Assembly (NCBI RefSeq): GCF_004187715.1
Contig: NZ_QZWF01000024.1
Coordinates: 1 to 64,000, forward strand
Length of the DNA: 64,000 nt
Direction of reading: 5' to 3'
DNA from: Streptomyces sp. F001
Lineage (GTDB): Bacteria; Actinomycetota; Actinomycetes; Streptomycetales; Streptomycetaceae
Position numbers and translations under genes: made by a program. A model generated the notes under the pieces. The model ran no database searches. It was not told the origin of the DNA and was given only the letters and a program-made list of their open reading frames with translations. Of this stretch, positions 18,386 to 25,675 are shown piece after piece. Each line of letters opens with the position of its first letter. Position 1 is the first letter of the stretch.

Positions 18386-18428
18386 CCGGGCCGGACGGTG
18401 GTCGCAGCCACGGCACCGTCCGGCCCGG
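18386..18428 (+). terminator. Stem-loop terminator after the COG0523 gene
   Basis: A perfect 15-bp GC-rich stem (CCGGGCCGGACGGTG and its complement) encloses a 13-nt loop, five bases after the GTPase stop. No U-tract follows, which is usual in Streptomyces. It should separate the Zur unit from the methyltransferase gene at 18457. Confidence 0.8.
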
Positions 18429-18456
18429 TACCCGATCTGCTGCTGGGAGGCCGGCC

Positions 18457-19284
18457 ATGGACAGGATGAAGCCGCGTTTGGGGACGGTTCAGGAGACGCT
18501 CCTCATCCCGCTGTACGCGCGCGCCGTGGAGAATCGCAAGGAGTCTTCCCTGCTGCGCGACACCCGGGCCGAGGAGATCGTCGCCGCGATCGACTACGAC
18601 TTCGCACGCTTCGACGGTCTGCCCAGCCTCACCGGCGCGATGTTGCGCACCCTGCTCTTCGACCGTTGGGTGGCGGACTTCCTGGCCGCACACCCCGACG
18701 GAACCGTGGTGGAGATCGGCACCGGGCTGAACACACGCTACGAGCGTGTCGACAACGGCCGGGTCACGTGGTTCGACCTCGACCTGCCCGATGCGATCGC
18801 CCTGCGCGCCCACTTCTTCGCGGACACCGCGCGGCGGACGATGATCGCGGCCTCGGTGACGGACGAGACATGGGCCGCCGAGGTGGCCTCTCGAACCGAC
18901 GGGCCGTACCTCTTCATGGCGGAGGCCGTGCTGCCCTACCTGCACGAACCCGATGTCCGTCGAGTCGTCGATCTCCTCTCCGGCCGTTTCCCGGGTTCAC
19001 TGCTGGCACTCGACACCGCCGGTCCCGGGTTCTTCGACACCCAGGAACAGCACGACGCTCTCGGTAAGGTCACGGCCCGCATGCACTGGTACTGCCCCGA
19101 CCCGGCCGGACTGGCCGCCTGGCGGCCGGGCGTCCAGGTGCTGGCGTCGCACACGCTCACGAGCCTTCCCGGCCCTCTCGTCGGCGAACTGCCGATCTCC
19201 TACCAGGAGATGTTGTCCGCCCTCGCCGCACAGCGGCTCCCTCAGGCCGAGGGCTACCGGCTCAATCTCCTGCGCCTGCCCTGA
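18457..19284 (+). CDS. TcmP-like O-methyltransferase (LCM/PPM family)
   Basis: A 275-residue member of the leucine carboxyl methyltransferase-like family. It has an N-terminal helical region (LIPLYARAVENRKESSLLRD), SAM motif VVEIGTGLNTRYERV, DLDLPDAI and the FMAEAVLPYL strand. TcmP-type members O-methylate polyketides or carboxylates; the substrate here is not evident. GGAGG precedes the ATG. Stem-loops on both sides (18386-18428 and 19300-19334) make it a monocistronic gene inserted between two zinc-responsive blocks. Confidence 0.85.
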   Translation: MDRMKPRLGTVQETLLIPLYARAVENRKESSLLRDTRAEEIVAAIDYDFARFDGLPSLTGAMLRTLLFDRWVADFLAAHPDGTVVEIGTGLNTRYERVDNGRVTWFDLDLPDAIALRAHFFADTARRTMIAASVTDETWAAEVASRTDGPYLFMAEAVLPYLHEPDVRRVVDLLSGRFPGSLLALDTAGPGFFDTQEQHDALGKVTARMHWYCPDPAGLAAWRPGVQVLASHTLTSLPGPLVGELPISYQEMLSALAAQRLPQAEGYRLNLLRLP

Positions 19285-19299
19285 CACCACCGAGCGCGG

Positions 19300-19334
19300 G
19301 GTCGGTCCCCAGAAACCCGCGAGGGGGACCGACC
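19300..19334. terminator. Stem-loop terminator after the TcmP-like gene
   Basis: GGTCGGTCCCC and GGGGACCGACC pair perfectly over 11 bp around a 13-nt loop, 15 bp after the methyltransferase stop. It can also serve the convergent rpsN transcript. Confidence 0.75.
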
Positions 19335-19454
19335 GGAGGCACGAGGGCGGCATGCGCCGGGCGAGCTCCTGGCCGCGACTCCGCCGAGGCGCGGCCAGGG
19401 GCTCCGTCTGCCGCGAGACGCCAGAAGTTCCGTCTACCGGCGGGAACTCCTTTG

Positions 19455-19760
19455 CTACCAGGACGACTTGGTGACCCCGGGGAGGAAGCCGGCGTGGGCC
19501 TGCTCCCGCATGCGGACCCGCGAGAGACCGAACTTCCGCAGGTGGCCGCGAGGCCGCCCGTCCACGCTGTCGCGGTTGCGCACGCGGGTCGCGCTGGCGT
19601 TGCGGGGCTGGCGCCGGAGCTCTTCCACGGCTGCCTGGCGTTCGGCGTCGGTGGAGGACGGGCGGCGGATGATCTCCTTCAGCTCCGCCCGTCGGGCCGC
19701 GTACCGCTCGACGGTCGCCTTGCGCTTCTCGTTCTGCGTGATCTTGCTCTTCTTGGCCAT
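19455..19760 (-). CDS. rpsN: Ribosomal protein S14, zinc-free form
   Basis: A 101-residue S14 starting MAKKSKITQNEKR and ending GFLPGVTKSSW. It includes the family segments RNRDSVDGRPRGHLRKFGLS and RVRMREQAHAG. The CxxC zinc pairs of the short S14 type are absent. Its ATG overlaps the L28 stop as TGATG, so both are translated from the transcript starting at the Zur-like box at 20037. This copy would replace zinc-binding S14 in the 30S subunit under zinc starvation. Confidence 0.95.
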   Translation of the reverse strand: MAKKSKITQNEKRKATVERYAARRAELKEIIRRPSSTDAERQAAVEELRRQPRNASATRVRNRDSVDGRPRGHLRKFGLSRVRMREQAHAGFLPGVTKSSW

Positions 19761-19996
19761 CAGACCTTCACTCCCCGGGCGCGGATGCGGGCCACCGCGG
19801 CCTCGATCCCGATGCTGTCGACGGTCTTGATCGCCTTCGCGCTGAGCGTCAGCCGGACGTACCGGCCCTCGCTCGGCAGCCAGTAGCGCTTGCGCTGGAT
19901 GTTGGGATCGAAGCGGCGCGAGGTGCGCCGGTGCGAGTGGGAGATGGTGTTGCCGAAGCCCGGCTGGGCGCCGGTCAGTTGGCAGTGGGCGGACAA
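19760..19996 (-). CDS. rpmB: Ribosomal protein L28, zinc-starvation paralogue
   Basis: A 78-residue L28 read from TTG at 19996, preceded by AGGTAGG. I choose this start because SAHCQLTGAQPGFGN is the standard L28 N-terminus and the length is then normal. Conserved segments HSHRRTSRRFDPNIQRKR and LPSEGRYVRLTLSAKAIK are present. Only one Cys remains, so a zinc ribbon cannot form. It is the first gene leftward from the shared divergent Zur-like box and overlaps rpsN. Confidence 0.93.
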   Translation of the reverse strand: MSAHCQLTGAQPGFGNTISHSHRRTSRRFDPNIQRKRYWLPSEGRYVRLTLSAKAIKTVDSIGIEAAVARIRARGVKV

Positions 19997-20036
19997 GGTC
20001 TTACCTACCTCTCGTTGGACGGCCAGTCTTTGGTAA

Positions 20037-20051
20037 TGGAAACCATTTCCA
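20037..20051. promoter_or_regulatory. Divergent Zur-like box between rpmB and rpmG
   Basis: TGGAAACCATTTCCA has perfect 6-bp arms. Immediately downstream toward rpmG is TACAAT, then six bases and the rpmG ATG, so the rpmG mRNA is probably leaderless and the box overlaps the promoter. A single site can thus shut both directions. Confidence 0.85.
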
Positions 20052-20063
20052 TACAATACCCGC

Positions 20064-20228
20064 ATGGCTCGCAACGAGGTACGCCCGATCATCAAGCTGC
20101 GCTCCACCGCGGGGACCGGCTACACGTACGTCACCCGAAAGAACCGCCGCAACGACCCCGACCGCATGGTCCTGCGCAAGTACGACCCCATCGCCCGGCG
20201 CCACGTCGACTTCCGCGAGGAACGCTGA
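20064..20228 (+). CDS. rpmG: Ribosomal protein L33, zinc-free paralogue
   Basis: A 54-residue L33 beginning MARNEVRPIIKLRSTAGTGY, with the KNRRNDPDRMVLRKYDP segment. None of the four zinc Cys residues of the metal form is present. The ATG lies six bases after a TACAAT -10 element and has no ribosome-binding site, which implies leaderless translation. It leads a Zur-controlled row: L33, L31, COG0523-like protein and S18. Confidence 0.95.
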   Translation: MARNEVRPIIKLRSTAGTGYTYVTRKNRRNDPDRMVLRKYDPIARRHVDFREER

Positions 20229-20275
20229 CCCGCCCCCTCCTGCCACCGCCCGCCCCGACCAGAAAGAACGCCGCG

Positions 20276-20530
20276 ATGAAGCCTGGCATCCACCCCGCGT
20301 ACGGTCCCGTCGTCTTCCGTGACCGGGCCGCGAACTACGCCTTCCTCACGCGCTCCACCATGACCAGCGACAAGACGATCGAATGGGAGGACGGCAACAC
20401 CTACCCGGTGGTCGCCGTCGAGATCTCGAACGTCAGCCACCCCTTCTACACCGGAACCGCCCGCGTCCTGGACACCGCGGGGCGGGTCGAGCGGTTCGAG
20501 CGCCGCTACGGCCGACGCGGAGCGAACTGA
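20276..20530 (+). CDS. rpmE: Ribosomal protein L31 type B (zinc-free)
   Basis: An 84-residue L31B starting MKPGIHPAYGPVVFRDRAAN, lacking the CxxC of L31A. It contains TRSTMTSDKTIEWEDG and SNVSHPFYTGTARVLDTAGR, both family hallmarks. The stop overlaps the ATG of the next gene (TGATG). In related bacteria the B form displaces L31A from the ribosome when zinc falls, releasing stored metal. Confidence 0.95.
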   Translation: MKPGIHPAYGPVVFRDRAANYAFLTRSTMTSDKTIEWEDGNTYPVVAVEISNVSHPFYTGTARVLDTAGRVERFERRYGRRGAN

Positions 20531-21684
20531 TGCAGGACGCGCCCCGACTGCCGGTGCTGATCGTGGGCGGGCTCCACTCCGAGGCTCGCCGGACGGTCGT
20601 GGAGGGCCTGCTCCGAACGGTCGCCGGCAGTGTCGCCCTCCATCACGACCTGTCCACGGCGGGCGAAGGCACCGTTCTGCGCCAGGTACGCGACGCCTCG
20701 GGTGAGTTGTCGCGCGGTGATGCCCCGCTGGTCAACGACTGCGCGTGCTGTGCGCTGCGCGAGGATCTGGTCCCCGAACTCGAGCGGCTGGCCGACGGCG
20801 GTCTGACCCGGCTCGCCGTCGTCGAGCTGTGGGACTCCGTCGAGCCCAAGGCCATGGCCGAAGTCGTCGCCGCCCACGGCACGGACAGGATCCGTCTCAC
20901 CAACGTGATCACCGCGGTCGACCCGGCACTGGTGCTCCCCTGCCTCGGCAACGGCGACGATCTCGCGGAGGCAGGTCTCGCGGCGGCCGCGACCGACCAG
21001 CGCACCGTCGGTGACACCTGGGCCAGGCAACTGGAGTACGCCCCTGTCATCGCCGTCGTGGAGAGCGAGGACGCCGACGACGAGGACCGCGCGCTCCTCA
21101 CCCAGCTCCACCCCACCGCCCGCCAGGTGAACGCCGGCTCCGCGGAACTCACTGAACTGGCCTTCGCCGGCTTCGACGTGGAGGCGGCCTCCGCCGCCCA
21201 GCACCCGGCCTGCGCCCTGCTCCCCCAGGACGCGGACGAAGCCGGAGTCACCACCTTCGTCTGGCGCCGCCACCGTCCGTTCCACCCGGAGCGCCTCTAT
21301 GAGGCACTGGAGGATCTCTGCTGCGCCGCAGCCCGCAGCCGCGGGCGGTTCTGGCTCGCAGATCGCCCCGACACCCTCCTCTCCTGGGACGCCGCCGGCG
21401 GAGCCCTGTGTGTGGAGAGCGCCGGCCCCTGGCTGGCTTCGCTGCCCGACGCCGCCTGGGACCTGGTCCCGCCCGTACGCCGGGCCGCGGCCGCCCTGGA
21501 CTGGCATCCGGAGCACGGTGACCGCTGCCAGCACCTCGTCTTCACCTCTCCCGGGCTCGACCGCGACGGGCTCGCACGGCTGCTCGACTCCTGCTTGCTC
21601 ACGGACGCCGAGTACGCCGCGGGGCCCGAGACCTGGAAGCACCTGCCGGCCGCGTTCGACTCCCTCCTCGACCCCGTCACATAG
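20530..21684 (+). CDS. COG0523-family protein lacking the GTP-binding P-loop
   Basis: A 384-residue CobW/COG0523-fold protein translationally coupled to L31. The metal motif survives as CACC (residues 71-74 in NDCACCALREDL) and the CobW_C domain is recognisable (FHPERLYEALEDL). The P-loop position reads GGLHSEARRT, with no GK(S/T), and no NKxD motif is visible. It probably cannot hydrolyse GTP normally. Its position inside a zinc-starvation operon suggests a metal-binding partner or regulator of the true GTPase at 17194. Confidence 0.85.
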   Translation: MQDAPRLPVLIVGGLHSEARRTVVEGLLRTVAGSVALHHDLSTAGEGTVLRQVRDASGELSRGDAPLVNDCACCALREDLVPELERLADGGLTRLAVVELWDSVEPKAMAEVVAAHGTDRIRLTNVITAVDPALVLPCLGNGDDLAEAGLAAAATDQRTVGDTWARQLEYAPVIAVVESEDADDEDRALLTQLHPTARQVNAGSAELTELAFAGFDVEAASAAQHPACALLPQDADEAGVTTFVWRRHRPFHPERLYEALEDLCCAAARSRGRFWLADRPDTLLSWDAAGGALCVESAGPWLASLPDAAWDLVPPVRRAAAALDWHPEHGDRCQHLVFTSPGLDRDGLARLLDSCLLTDAEYAAGPETWKHLPAAFDSLLDPVT

Positions 21685-21733
21685 ACGCCGTCCGCGGACA
21701 GCCCGGCCGCAACCCATCACAGAAGGAACACGC

Positions 21734-21970
21734 ATGGCCCGCCGCCAAGACCCCCGCAAGCCGCTGAAGTCCCGCCCCAACCCGCTGGACGCGGCAGGGA
21801 TCACGTACATCGACTACAAGGACACGGACCTGCTGCGGAAGTTCATCTCCGACCGCGGCAAGATCCGCAGCCGCCGCGTCACCCGCGTCACCGCCCAGCA
21901 GCAGCGGCAGCTCGCCAAGGCGATCAAGAACGCCCGCGAGATGGCGCTGCTCCCGTACGCCAGCCGGTAG
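21734..21970 (+). CDS. rpsR: Ribosomal protein S18, zinc-starvation paralogue
   Basis: A 78-residue S18 starting MARRQDPRKPLKSRPNPLDA, with YIDYKDTDLLRKFISDRGKI and the rRNA-binding TAQQQRQLAKAIKNAR segment. No Cys is present. A GAAGGA-type site precedes the ATG. It ends the plus-strand zinc-responsive row, and a bidirectional stem-loop follows at 22007. Confidence 0.95.
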   Translation: MARRQDPRKPLKSRPNPLDAAGITYIDYKDTDLLRKFISDRGKIRSRRVTRVTAQQQRQLAKAIKNAREMALLPYASR

Positions 21971-22006
21971 GGCTGACGACAGCTCGACTGCTGACAGCGC
22001 GCAAGA

Positions 22007-22037
22007 AAATGCACCCCGTGCAAGATGGGGTGCATTT
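22007..22037. terminator. Bidirectional stem-loop terminator
   Basis: AAATGCACCCC and GGGGTGCATTT form a perfect 11-bp stem with a 9-nt loop. A-rich sequence precedes it and a T-containing tract follows, so it can end transcription from rpsR and from the opposite strand. Confidence 0.88.
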
Positions 22038-22065
22038 CCCTTGTTCCAGTGCGCGATTCAGACAG

Positions 22066-22290
22066 TCAGTTCCTGGCGAACCGCAGGTACGGCGCGATGC
22101 TGCGGAGCTTCTCGCAGGTCTCCTCGATCTCGCGTTCGGGGCTGGACTGGATGGTGACGCCGGCACCCGCCCGTAGCCACGCCACGTCATCCGCGCCGAT
22201 GAGGGTGCGCAGGACGAGGGCGGCGTCCAGTGCGCCGCCGGTGTTCCCCCGGAAGACGGCGCCACCGGCCCCCACGGAACCCGGCGGCGC
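22066..22290 (-). pseudogene. Salicylate/isochorismate synthase C-terminal remnant
   Basis: The minus-strand frame reads GAVFRGNTGGALDAALVLRT, then WLRAGAGVTIQSSPEREI and EETCEKLRSIAPYLRFARN and a stop. This is the extreme C-terminus of chorismate-binding enzymes of the MbtI/Irp9 salicylate synthase type, which make the aryl cap of salicylate siderophores. Everything before about the last 75 residues is gone, but a Zur-like box remains some 30 bp upstream at 22323, suggesting internal deletion of a once Zur-controlled gene. Confidence 0.75.
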
Positions 22291-22322
22291 CGACCACCTG
22301 GGGGTACCCTTTGATTCAGTTA

Positions 22323-22337
22323 TGGAAATGATTACCA
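22323..22337. promoter_or_regulatory. Zur-like box between salicylate synthase remnant and regulator gene
   Basis: TGGAAATGATTACCA fits the TG-N11-CA pattern, with five of six arm positions paired. It lies in front of both the broken minus-strand gene and the plus-strand Fur-family gene, so the regulator may be autoregulated. Confidence 0.7.
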
Positions 22338-22410
22338 TGTGCGTCATCTCGGAGGGCCAAGCAGCGCGGCCGTCCTGACATACAGTCAACTGAGCCCCAC
22401 TTCGAGGGAG

Positions 22411-22872
22411 GTGGACGTTCTGGGCGACGCAACGGCGGCACCGTCATCGGTGCCGTGGCGCCCGACACGGCAGCGGAAGGCTGTACTGAGCGCACTCCAC
22501 GACTGCGCCGGCTTCACCTCCGCGCAGGAACTGCACGAGGCGCTCGAGGCCGACGGCATCCCCATCGGCCTGACCACGGTGTACCGGGCCCTTCACGCCC
22601 TGGACCGCTCCGGACAGGTCGACGTCGTGCGGGAGAAGTCCGGGGAACGGCTCTACCGGCCCCGGCCCGCCGACGGACACCGCCACTATCTGGTCTGCCG
22701 CGACTGCGGCCTCAGCACGGCGGTGGACGCGGACGCGGTGGAACGCTGGGCCGAAGACGTGGCAGGGACCATGGGATTCGCCGAGGTCGAGCACACCGTG
22801 GAACTGACCGGCGTCTGCGACCGCTGCCGCGTCACCCCGGCCGTGCGGAGCTCAGCCGAGCAGCACTCCTGA
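22411..22872 (+). CDS. Fur-family transcriptional regulator, Zur-like
   Basis: A Fur/Zur-type repressor. The winged helix region WRPTRQRKAVLSALHDC continues through SAQELHEALEADGIPIGLTT to VYRALHALDRSGQVD, the recognition helix. The dimerisation domain has the metal residues HRHYLVC and the two structural zinc pairs CRDC and CDRC. The start is uncertain: I favour the GTG at 22411, and an earlier GTG at 22339 would overlap the box. Because it sits behind a Zur-like box among zinc genes, I infer Zur function, possibly a second paralogue since the main zur gene of streptomycetes is usually elsewhere. Confidence 0.85.
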   Translation: MDVLGDATAAPSSVPWRPTRQRKAVLSALHDCAGFTSAQELHEALEADGIPIGLTTVYRALHALDRSGQVDVVREKSGERLYRPRPADGHRHYLVCRDCGLSTAVDADAVERWAEDVAGTMGFAEVEHTVELTGVCDRCRVTPAVRSSAEQHS

Positions 22873-22984
22873 GCGGCGGCTCACACCCGGGCCGGTGGCA
22901 CGCGGGATCCCGCCGGGGAAGCAGGCCCTGCCCAAGTCCGCGGACAACGCCCAGGGGCAGCGGAAGGCTGGCAAGCTACCGGCT

Positions 22985-23545
22985 GTGACAGCTCATGAGG
23001 CAGTGCGGAATCCCGTGACCGCACAGATCAGCCACGCCGAAGGCGCCACCGCCGCCGTCCGGAGGGAACTCACCGCATGCTGGGCGGCGGTCATCAACGC
23101 CGGGGGAGCCGTCGTGCCGATGGACTGCCCACTCCCGCCGGTGACGGAGGTGGCGCTCCGGCCGGCCGTCGAGAGGATCACGCGTGACCTGTCCCCGGAC
23201 CGGAGCAGACTCCTTCTGGCGAGGGTGGACGGCGCGCTCGCGGGCTGGATGCTGCTGCGCCGCGAGCAGCACCCTCTCGTGGCGCACTGCGGCATGGTGA
23301 ACCACGTCCAAACGCATGTCCGCTTCCGGGGCATGGGCGTGGGGACCGCTCTGCTGCGACACGCCAGAGGCGTCGCACGCGACGACATGGGTCTGGAACG
23401 GCTGCAGCTCGCCGTGCGGTCCGGCCTCGGACTCGAGGGCTTCTACCGCAAGGCGGGCTGGACCGAGGTCGGCCGGTGGCCGGGCGCGCTGCGCGTGGCG
23501 CCCGGTGACGACCGGGACGAGATCCTGATGAGCCTGGCCCTCTGA
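22985..23545 (+). CDS. GNAT-family N-acetyltransferase
   Basis: About 186 residues from the GTG at 22985; an in-frame start at 22895 is possible. The acetyl-CoA-binding loop is clear in VRFRGMGVGTALLRHA and the C-terminal GLEGFYRKAGWTEVGRWPG strand-helix is typical. The substrate is unknown. It is convergent with the methyltransferase at 23568 and follows the Fur-family gene by about 110 bp, with no box of its own. Confidence 0.8.
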   Translation: MTAHEAVRNPVTAQISHAEGATAAVRRELTACWAAVINAGGAVVPMDCPLPPVTEVALRPAVERITRDLSPDRSRLLLARVDGALAGWMLLRREQHPLVAHCGMVNHVQTHVRFRGMGVGTALLRHARGVARDDMGLERLQLAVRSGLGLEGFYRKAGWTEVGRWPGALRVAPGDDRDEILMSLAL

Positions 23546-23567
23546 AGCGTCTCTCTCCCCTGCGGGC

Positions 23568-24410
23568 TCATGGCCCGACGGGAGCACCGCCCCCGCGAGC
23601 GTCGTCCATGACCGCCACCAGTACGGCGCTGTCGCCGTACTGCCAGACCGGCGCCACATGGGCGAAGCCGGCCCGGCGCAGCAGTTCGGCGTGGCGGCAC
23701 ACCGTCATCTCCTCGTCGCCCCCGCTCCCGGCGTGCGCCGCCTGGCGCCGTCCGCGTTCGTCGAGCAGGTCGGCCAGTTCGGGGTCCCGGGCCGCGGCCT
23801 CCCACCAGGACCGCCAGTCCTCCTCGGCGGGTCCGCCCGTACGCTCGGACCTGCGACGGCCCACATGGGCAGTGAGGGCCGAGCACGGTGCCGCGCCCGG
23901 CGGGAAGTGGTCGCCGTTGACGAGGACGCCGCCGGGGCGGAGCAGGGACGCGAGCGAGCGGTACGTGCGCAGCAGCGCCTGCTCGGGCAGGTAGTGCAGC
24001 GCGGTCGACGAGACGGCGGCATCCAGGGGGCGTTGCAGTGCGAGGACGTCGGTCCAGCCCTCCTCACCGATGACGGTGTCGACGTAGCGTGCGGCGTCGA
24101 CATGATGCGTCCGCCCCAGTTCCAGCAGCAGGGGATCCATGTCTGCGGCGACGATCTCGGCATGCGGGAAGCGGGCGGCGAGCCTGGCGGCCAAGGAGCC
24201 GGGGCCGCACCCCAGATCGAGCAGGAGGGGGTGGTCACGGCCGGTGGTGGTGTGCTCGACGACGTCCGCGATCACGGTGAACCGCTCCTCGCGGTCCACG
24301 GCGTACCGCTCCTGCTGCCGTTCCCAGCGCTCCACCCACATCCGGGCCGTCGCCATGCTCACGCCCATCGCTCGCGCCACCTCGTCCGTCTCTCGTCCGT
24401 CCCTGGGCAC
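23568..24410 (-). CDS. Zur-boxed class I SAM-dependent methyltransferase
   Basis: A 280-residue methyltransferase with motif I LLLDLGCGPGSLAARLA, acidic loop EIVAADMDPLLLEL and LLRPGGVLVNGDHFPPG. It resembles the protein at 2268-3062 over its whole length. The start is the GTG at 24410: TAGATT lies five bases upstream and a Zur-like box immediately before that, the same leaderless layout as rpmG. It follows a PLP-enzyme operon on the same strand but has its own promoter. Zinc control and the paralogue beside a metallophore-type importer point to modification of a zinc-related small molecule (inference). Confidence 0.85.
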   Translation of the reverse strand: MPRDGRETDEVARAMGVSMATARMWVERWERQQERYAVDREERFTVIADVVEHTTTGRDHPLLLDLGCGPGSLAARLAARFPHAEIVAADMDPLLLELGRTHHVDAARYVDTVIGEEGWTDVLALQRPLDAAVSSTALHYLPEQALLRTYRSLASLLRPGGVLVNGDHFPPGAAPCSALTAHVGRRRSERTGGPAEEDWRSWWEAAARDPELADLLDERGRRQAAHAGSGGDEEMTVCRHAELLRRAGFAHVAPVWQYGDSAVLVAVMDDARGGGAPVGP

Positions 24411-24425
24411 TGACGAATCTACAGG

Positions 24426-24440
24426 TGGAAACGGTTATCA
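24426..24440 (-). promoter_or_regulatory. Zur-like box and leaderless promoter of the methyltransferase
   Basis: TGGAAACGGTTATCA on the plus strand. On the minus strand it is followed by TAGATT and, five bases later, the GTG start at 24410. The spacing is nearly the same as at rpmG. Confidence 0.72.
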
Positions 24441-24448
24441 GTTACCCT

Positions 24449-25675
24449 TCACGTGATCGAGGCCAGAACGCCCAGCAGGCGGTCGACCTCCTCCGCCGTG
24501 TTGTAGACATGCAGGCTCACCCGTACCGAACCCTCCCGCTCGTCGGCTCCGGCCTGGCAGAGGCTGTCGGCGCGCACCATGAAGCCGTGGCTGTAGAGGA
24601 TGAACCCCAGGTCGTCGGAGGGGATGTCGCGGTGCCGGAAGGTGACGATGGCGTGGCGGCGCTGGGCCGTCGGGAGCGCGGAGTCGGCGGCCAGGCTCGC
24701 TGGGCAGCCGAGGACCTCGTACGGACCGAGGCGCCTGAGCCGGTCCGTCAGCCGGGTCGTGAGCGTGGTCGTCCACCGCGCGATCCGCTCAACTCCGGCC
24801 GCGTCGAGCCAGTCGAGCGCGGCCCGCAGGGAGGCGATGCCCGCCGTGTTGGGCGTGCCCTGCCAGCCGCCCGGCCGGAACACGGGCCCCCGGGCGTTGC
24901 GCGCCCATACCGCCCCCGATCCGGGCAGGGCCATCGCCTTGTGCCCGGAGAAGACCACGAAGTCGACGTCGAGGGACGGATCGTCGAGGTGGACGGGCAG
25001 GTGGCCGACGCTCTGCGCCGCGTCCAGGCAGATCGGTACGTCCGGGCCGACCGCCGCGCGGATGCGGTGCACGTTCATGTCACCGCCGTAGACGTGGTGG
25101 ACGTGGGTGGCGGCCACGAAGCGGGTCCGCGGGCCCACTGCCTCGCCCAGCGCCCGGTGGTCGTAGTCGCCGGAGAGCGGCTGGTACGGCAGTGCCCGTA
25201 CGCGGACGTCCACACCGCGCTCGGCCAGCAGCCGCCGGGCCTCGAGCCAGGGGTCCAGATTGGCCCGGTGGTCGGCGTGGGGCACGAGGATCTCGTCGCC
25301 GTCGGTGAGGTACGGGACGAGCCAGTCGCGGGCGACGGTGCGCAGTCCCTCGGTGGTGCCGCCGGTGAAGTGGACGCCGGAGCGGTCCGGTTCGGGGTCG
25401 TGGAGGAACTCCTTCACCCGCTGCCGGGTCGATTCCACCAGTTCCGTGGTCCGGTTGGCCCAGGGGTAGGTGCCACGGCCCGCGTTGGCGTTCGACGTCG
25501 TGAGGTAGGTCTGGACGGCCTCCAGTACGGCACGGGGCTTCTGGGACGTCGCCGCGCTGTCGAGGTACGCCAGCTCGGGATGGTCTTCGATGATCGGGAA
25601 CTGCTCCCTCAGGTCCCGCTGCCAGGACAGGTCGTCCTCGCCGTCCGTCCCGGGCAGCGGCGGTGCGGCGCTCAT
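24449..25675 (-). CDS. Class V PLP aminotransferase, SufS/Csd-like
   Basis: A 408-residue fold-type I PLP enzyme. It begins with a QFPIIEDHPELAYLDSAATS motif, has the active-site Lys in FVVFSGHKAMALPGSG, and THVHHVYGGDMNVHRI before it. The usual SufS/Csd Cys loop is not obvious: the segment near the C-terminus is RADSLCQAGADEREGSVRVS, which does contain one Cys. It could be a cysteine desulfurase, a lyase or an aminotransferase. Its ATG overlaps the rhodanese-fusion stop (ATGA), so it acts with that protein, perhaps in sulfur transfer. Confidence 0.82.
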   Translation of the reverse strand: MSAAPPLPGTDGEDDLSWQRDLREQFPIIEDHPELAYLDSAATSQKPRAVLEAVQTYLTTSNANAGRGTYPWANRTTELVESTRQRVKEFLHDPEPDRSGVHFTGGTTEGLRTVARDWLVPYLTDGDEILVPHADHRANLDPWLEARRLLAERGVDVRVRALPYQPLSGDYDHRALGEAVGPRTRFVAATHVHHVYGGDMNVHRIRAAVGPDVPICLDAAQSVGHLPVHLDDPSLDVDFVVFSGHKAMALPGSGAVWARNARGPVFRPGGWQGTPNTAGIASLRAALDWLDAAGVERIARWTTTLTTRLTDRLRRLGPYEVLGCPASLAADSALPTAQRRHAIVTFRHRDIPSDDLGFILYSHGFMVRADSLCQAGADEREGSVRVSLHVYNTAEEVDRLLGVLASIT

